Origin: JBEKSX01 sp049516635
GTDB taxonomy: Bacteria > Bacteroidota > Ignavibacteria > Tepidaquicellales > OLB5
Assembly: GCA_049516635.1 (NCBI GenBank)
Contig: JBEKSX010000029.1
Span: forward strand, 1-35,601
DNA length: 35,601 nt
Direction of reading: 5' to 3'
Shown: positions 32,280 through 35,601 of the stretch, piece by piece
Layout of the letters: the number at the start of each line of letters is the position of its first letter
How positions within the stretch are numbered: position 1 is the first letter of the stretch
Notes under the pieces: generated by a model
Told to the model about the DNA's origin: nothing
Seen by the model: the letters and a program-made list of their open reading frames with translations, nothing else
Database searches by the model: none
Position numbers and translations under genes: made by a program

Positions 32280-32314
32280 ATTATAAAAGAAAATTTAACT
32301 TTAGGAGATATAAC

Positions 32315-32584
32315 ATGGAGAAATCAATACTTATCATATTGATAGGAAACAGGAAAGAATCTGCAGTCAAGGTTCAGCAGGTGCTCACCGCCTGGGGATG
32401 TCTGATCAAAACACGTCTCGGAATACATGACGGAATTCTTGATAAGTGCTCCGACCAGGGTCTGTTGATCCTTGAGCTTTATGGCAGTAAAAAGGAAAAA
32501 GATGAAGTTGCAAGAAAAGTAGCAGTGATTCCGGGAGTTTCGTCACAGTTAGTCACTTTAAAGCTGGAAGAAAAGAAAAAATAG
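32315..32584 (+). CDS. TM1266-like ACT-fold putative regulator
   Basis: An 89-residue protein starting at the ATG 32315, supported by TAGGAGA nine bases upstream; the frame is open further upstream but runs through the terminator. It reads MEKSILIILIGNRKESAVKV, LTAWGCLIKTRLGIHDGIL, LLILELYGSKKEKDEVARKV and IPGVSSQLVTLKL. This beta-alpha-beta pattern is that of the TM1266 family of small ACT/NikR-C-like domains, often annotated as iron-only hydrogenase system regulators. No hydrogenase or maturase is present in the window. It is a ligand-binding or oligomerisation domain with no DNA-binding part; the role is open. It stands alone after the terminator. Confidence 0.7.
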   Translation: MEKSILIILIGNRKESAVKVQQVLTAWGCLIKTRLGIHDGILDKCSDQGLLILELYGSKKEKDEVARKVAVIPGVSSQLVTLKLEEKKK

Positions 32585-32617
32585 TTTATTTCTGATTGTA
32601 TGAATATACGTGATTAA

Positions 32618-32688
32618 GTAGCCCACTCCGCCACGGCGGATTAAATCGTGGGTAGGAATTATTGAACAAGGGGGCTTGCCCCCTTGTT
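32618..32688. repeat. Two adjacent hairpin repeats between convergent genes
   Basis: First comes a nested hairpin in which CCCAC (near 32622) pairs with GTGGG (near 32648), enclosing TCCGCC (32627-32632) and GGCGGA (32635-32640). The second is AACAAGGGGG (32665-32674) pairing perfectly with CCCCCTTGTT (32679-32688) around CTTG, ending two bases before the TonB receptor stop codon. Neither has a clear T-run. They separate the convergent TM1266-like and TonB receptor genes and may still act as transcript ends. Confidence 0.65.
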
Positions 32689-32689
32689 G

Positions 32690-35074
32690 TTACCACAACA
32701 CATTCGCTTTGAGATAATAATCTCTCCCGGGTTCGCTTGTGATATAACCCCGGTTCGTCGAGAGATGATTGCGGTATGATTTATCAAATATATTTTCTAT
32801 TCCGCCATAGAACTTAATACTCAATCTTCCCAATTTTAAAGGAAACGGATTCACGGCAGCATTCCAATAAACATATCCCGGTGTCTGTATCTCTCCCGCA
32901 GCTATTTTATCCTGTCTCGTGAAATAAACTCCGGTTATGTCAATGTTAAGATATGTTGAAACCGGTGTGCGTAACCCGATCCTCCCATTCAACGGGGGTA
33001 TCTGGGGCAGGTCAACATGGTTTTCTATGTCCTGTCCTCTTACATAAGAGCTCGTTGCATAAAAAACGAAATCTTTATAAAAATTATACTCAAGATTCAG
33101 GTCGAAGCCGTACAATCTGGAATTGCCTGCATTGGTCTTAATCATAGCCGCTCTGCTTTCATATGTTCCGGGCACTTCGATAACGAGGTTGCGAAGCTGA
33201 TTATAAAAAATACTGCCAGTAAATGAAACTTCCGGACGCCATATCCTCAGCCCCAGGTCGAAGAATGCTCCCTGTTCCGGTTTCAGGTAGGGATTTCCGA
33301 GACGAACCAGATTACCGAGATCGATGTACTGGTATCTTTCCTCCAGTGAAGGCGAGCGAAATGAACGTGCTGCATCAAAGCTAACATCAACATTTTTGAA
33401 CAGTGCATATAGGAGTCCCGCGTTCCCGCTCCATGATATATCGGTCGACTGCGCCGGCTGCCATAGAATCGTTTGTCCGGGAGGAGTATTATTTCTCACA
33501 CCATTCGTAATGATGTATTCCGGATTGTATGTAAGGTCATTTGAAATTTTATTCTGATCTATTCTTCCTCCCAATGTTATGCTGAGTTTATTATTTAACA
33601 GTTTTATATTATCCTGAGCAAAGAACCCGATATTCCGGCTGTATGAAACAGGTATGGGACGGTCACCGATAGTTTGCAGGCTGGTACTTATTACCTGACC
33701 GGTGGAATCAAGTACTTCAACCTTCTGGTCCCTTTCTCTTTTGCTGTCAAGGTCTCTCTGCCAGATATCTATTCCTGCTGTGAGATGGTTTGTTTTGAAG
33801 AGCATCCATTCCGATTGTATCTCCCCTCCTTTTGTGTAATGCCATGCGTGCGGTGTAATGTCCAGAACGCTTATCCTCTTTGTTGTTGAACCGGACGGTA
33901 CAATTTGAACTAAGTAGGGAATATTTTCTACATTCCTGTAAATATTCTGGACGTAGAACTTAGCGGATAAGTTCAGTAAAAATGAGGAAATATTTTTAAT
34001 ATCATATTGTGCGCTGAACATGGTTCTCTGCTCCTGCGGGTAAGTGACAAGAGCGTTATTTGTAAAGAGCGGATACCCGCCCGGTATCCCTATATCTTTA
34101 GCAAAGTATTGCTGGAGATCGAATTTCATTTCCTGGTTTTTTATCGGTTTTAAGCTTAGCACTGCGGAAAAATTATTATCACGATACTGGCTGTTGTTCA
34201 ATACGCCATCGGGAGTTTTTGTATTACCGGCTTTTCTGATGGTTCCGCTTATTTTAGCATACCATTTTGCTGACCCTCCTGAAAGGGAAAGCCTGACCGA
34301 ACCTCCGTCATTTACCGAGTTATAGCTTCCCAGCATTGAACCCGATAGAGTAAACTTATTATTGTAATACCCCTGCTTAGTAATTATATTCACGATCCCG
34401 CCCAGCGCTCCCGTGCCGTATAGAGATGACATTCCTCCCTTTATAACTTCTATACGTTCAATATCGGTAATATCAACAAGCGATAACCTTGCGGAAATAT
34501 CCGTTGCTGTCTCAAGGCGGTTCCCGTCAACTAAGGTCACAATATCCTGTCCGCTCAAGCCCCTGATGTCCACATCCGTTGCCCAGATGCCATCCCGTTT
34601 TAAAGAGATGCCGGATTTTGTTTGTAAAATATCCGAAGCAGAGACAGAGGGTGTTTTGAGTATCTCGTTCTTATCGGCAACTTCCATCGGAATCGCAACA
34701 TCTCTGATTCTTGTCTCATACCGCGTGCTGGTAACAAGTATTTCTCCCAGCGACACCGGAGAGGTCAGCAGCTCTATATTTAATGTCAGGATAGAATCCG
34801 GTATTATTTTAACTTCTAAGGTTTTTTCTTTGTAACCGGTGTAAGAAATTATGAGTGAATATTTCCCTGCAGGTATATTGCCGGTTGAGAAAATTCCTTC
34901 TTCATCGGATGTTAATTTAAGGTTTATTTTCGGAATGGATATTGATGCGTTCGGTAAACCTGTTTGCGATTCCGCATCGGTAACTTTTCCCTTCAATTCA
35001 CCGTTTTGAGCGTACGAATTACCCCATAAAAAACTAAATATTATGCAAAAATACAATAATTTCATTAATTTCAT
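32690..35074 (-). CDS. TonB-dependent outer-membrane receptor
   Basis: A 794-residue receptor from the ATG at 35074 (a second ATG at 35065 is also possible; the upstream TTG at 35083 is not preferred). A signal peptide of about 24 residues is followed by a carboxypeptidase-regulatory-like domain at about 25-105 (LKGKVTDAESQTGLPNASIS, AGKYSLIISYTGYKEKTLEV). The plug comes at about 112-235 (VTSTRYETRIRDV, DVDIRGLSGQDIVTLVDGNR, IEVIKGGMSSLYGTGALGGI with VNIITK). The beta barrel ends at the C-terminal residues YYLKANVLW. The substrate cannot be read from sequence. No TonB-ExbB-ExbD, permease or SusD gene is present beside it. The promoter region carries a TGAC-N4-GTCA box 45 bases before the start, suggesting control by an FNR/DNR-type regulator. 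Confidence 0.93.
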   Translation of the reverse strand: MKLMKLLYFCIIFSFLWGNSYAQNGELKGKVTDAESQTGLPNASISIPKINLKLTSDEEGIFSTGNIPAGKYSLIISYTGYKEKTLEVKIIPDSILTLNIELLTSPVSLGEILVTSTRYETRIRDVAIPMEVADKNEILKTPSVSASDILQTKSGISLKRDGIWATDVDIRGLSGQDIVTLVDGNRLETATDISARLSLVDITDIERIEVIKGGMSSLYGTGALGGIVNIITKQGYYNNKFTLSGSMLGSYNSVNDGGSVRLSLSGGSAKWYAKISGTIRKAGNTKTPDGVLNNSQYRDNNFSAVLSLKPIKNQEMKFDLQQYFAKDIGIPGGYPLFTNNALVTYPQEQRTMFSAQYDIKNISSFLLNLSAKFYVQNIYRNVENIPYLVQIVPSGSTTKRISVLDITPHAWHYTKGGEIQSEWMLFKTNHLTAGIDIWQRDLDSKRERDQKVEVLDSTGQVISTSLQTIGDRPIPVSYSRNIGFFAQDNIKLLNNKLSITLGGRIDQNKISNDLTYNPEYIITNGVRNNTPPGQTILWQPAQSTDISWSGNAGLLYALFKNVDVSFDAARSFRSPSLEERYQYIDLGNLVRLGNPYLKPEQGAFFDLGLRIWRPEVSFTGSIFYNQLRNLVIEVPGTYESRAAMIKTNAGNSRLYGFDLNLEYNFYKDFVFYATSSYVRGQDIENHVDLPQIPPLNGRIGLRTPVSTYLNIDITGVYFTRQDKIAAGEIQTPGYVYWNAAVNPFPLKLGRLSIKFYGGIENIFDKSYRNHLSTNRGYITSEPGRDYYLKANVLW

Positions 35075-35118
35075 TTCTTTCAATCTACAAAGATAATTTT
35101 ATATTAATTTCTATAAAA

Positions 35119-35130
35119 TGACATAAGTCA
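35119..35130 (-). promoter_or_regulatory. FNR/DNR-like box before the TonB receptor gene
   Basis: TGACATAAGTCA is a perfect TGAC-N4-GTCA palindrome 45 bases upstream of the receptor ATG at 35074. Its left half TGACATAA is identical to the box at 19204-19211 in front of the 2-oxoacid operon, suggesting a common regulator for both transcripts. Confidence 0.5.
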
Positions 35131-35484
35131 AGGGGTGTTTAAGTTGTTTTCCCCTTGTTGATAGCCAGCCCTAACCTCTGGTGGGTTGTCACCAACAAGA
35201 ATATTCTGCAGTTGGTCACAAGATCAACTGCGGGGAACTCTACAAATAAGTCCCGTTAACCTGACCGAACAGAAAAGAGATTTTGTGAATTTTATCATGA
35301 TATGATTCGTTTTTTTTATAAATATGTATTATATTAGAAGTGAGTATTTTTTTCTGCTTTTACATCATCTTTTCAACTCACATATGAATATCACGAGAAT
35401 TGGTTTATTACAGGTTTTAAGATAGATGTTTATAATTTATTTTACTCTATTTAAGTATAAAAAGTAAAAAAAATATCATTTAAT

Positions 35485-35524
35485 ACAGGCAAGACCTGTA
35501 TAATTAATTCCACGGGGGTGGAAT
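35485..35524 (+). promoter_or_regulatory. Structured leader abutting the paralogue start
   Basis: ACAGG-CAAGA-CCTGT (35485-35499) forms a short hairpin. ATTCCA (35507-35512) pairs with TGGAAT (35519-35524) around CGGGGG, ending exactly at the base before the ATG. The G-run, presumably the ribosome-binding element, is in the loop. The related leader at 14296-14340 keeps the order and the G-run, but its second stem is weaker. Confidence 0.5.
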
Positions 35525-35601
35525 ATGAAAACAAAATTATTTACTCTGCTTCTTTTACTTCTTTTCGTTAAACAAGCAACTTCGCAGTGGGAACAAACAT
35601 C
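35525..35601 (+). CDS. N-terminus of a second secreted propeller protein (partial)
   Basis: The last 77 bases encode MKTKLFTLLLLLLFVKQATS followed by QWEQTS, cut by the window edge. The 14341 gene begins MKTKLFTILFLIVFTYHINS and continues with the same QWEQTS, so this is a paralogue with a conserved signal peptide and mature N-terminus. It also shares upstream motifs with that gene. By analogy it should continue as an Asp-box propeller with a T9SS sorting domain, but that part lies outside the window. Confidence 0.85.
   Translation, partial: MKTKLFTLLLLLLFVKQATSQWEQT

Larger units (their letters stand above)
35075..35524. other. Intergenic region between divergent TonB receptor and propeller paralogue
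   Basis: A 450-base gene-free region. Nearest the receptor is the FNR/DNR-like box (35119-35130). Next come hairpin repeats: CTTGTTG/CAACAAG (35154-35160 with 35193-35199) and GCAGTTG/CAACTGC (35208-35214 with 35225-35231). The rest is A/T-rich and contains the 15-bp motif (35323-35337) and the hairpin leader (35485-35524) shared with the 14341 gene. Confidence 0.6.

Noticed and set aside
32665..32688. Hairpin as a rho-independent terminator of the TonB receptor gene
   Set aside because: No T-run follows the stem in either direction; kept as a repeat only.

Overview
The window looks like a chromosomal segment of an anaerobic or facultatively anaerobic bacterium of the Ignavibacteria/Chlorobi/Bacteroidota group. 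The main reason is a secreted protein at 14341-16494 that ends in a type IX secretion sorting domain with the QNYPNPFNPST signature, which is characteristic of this group. Supporting signs are a SusC/Cir-type TonB receptor with a carboxypeptidase-regulatory-like N-terminal domain, and a large ferredoxin-linked 2-oxoacid oxidoreductase operon. Some genes have clear Shine-Dalgarno sites (4884-5531, 18346-19068, 20690-21022, 32315-32584), whereas others have none. I see no rRNA, tRNA, CRISPR array or intact insertion sequence.

Layout. 1-277: a possible gene start running off the left edge, then palindromic repeats. 278-1495 (-): a NamZ/DUF1343 peptidoglycan-recycling enzyme. 1726-3870 (-): a very AT-rich KAP-family P-loop NTPase, probably acquired. 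3871-4883: about 1 kb without genes, full of inverted repeats and eroded A/T-rich repeats. 4884-6240 (-): a membrane protein and a small beta-barrel-like protein. 6471-14021 (-): a seven-gene copper/silver export operon (Cys-rich secreted protein, CusC, CusB, lipoprotein, secreted HMA protein, CopZ-like chaperone, CusA). 14341-16494 (+): a secreted protein with about 14 Asp-box propeller blades and a T9SS tail. 16564-19068 (-): a Crp-type regulator, a radical SAM protein and a cytidylate-kinase-like protein. 19311-32229 (+): a ten-gene operon for ferredoxin-dependent acyl-CoA metabolism, closed by a strong terminator. 32315-32584 (+): a TM1266-like ACT-fold protein. 32690-35074 (-): a TonB-dependent receptor. 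35525-35601 (+): the first codons of a paralogue of the 14341 gene.

How the genes work together. The operon at 19311-32229 pairs two 2-oxoacid:ferredoxin oxidoreductases (a VorB/KorA-type four-subunit enzyme and single-chain PFOR) with their ferredoxin. It adds a CoA transferase, a DHOD-like flavoprotein, an aminotransferase and a malic enzyme. This set fits amino-acid/2-oxoacid fermentation, or pyruvate and 2-oxoacid interconversion, under anoxia. Two FNR/DNR-like boxes, with centres 22 bp apart, lie in front of the first gene, and a perfect box of the same type lies in front of the TonB receptor. The copper operon carries metal-binding motifs in the cytoplasm, the periplasm, a lipoprotein and the adaptor, so it looks like a relay feeding the RND pump.

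Most notable points: a perfect 47-bp tandem duplication that frameshifts the aminotransferase; palindromic repeats inserted in frame into the T9SS sorting domain; a leader shared by two propeller paralogues; a 99-bp element with perfect 16-bp terminal inverted repeats; and the isolated KAP NTPase.
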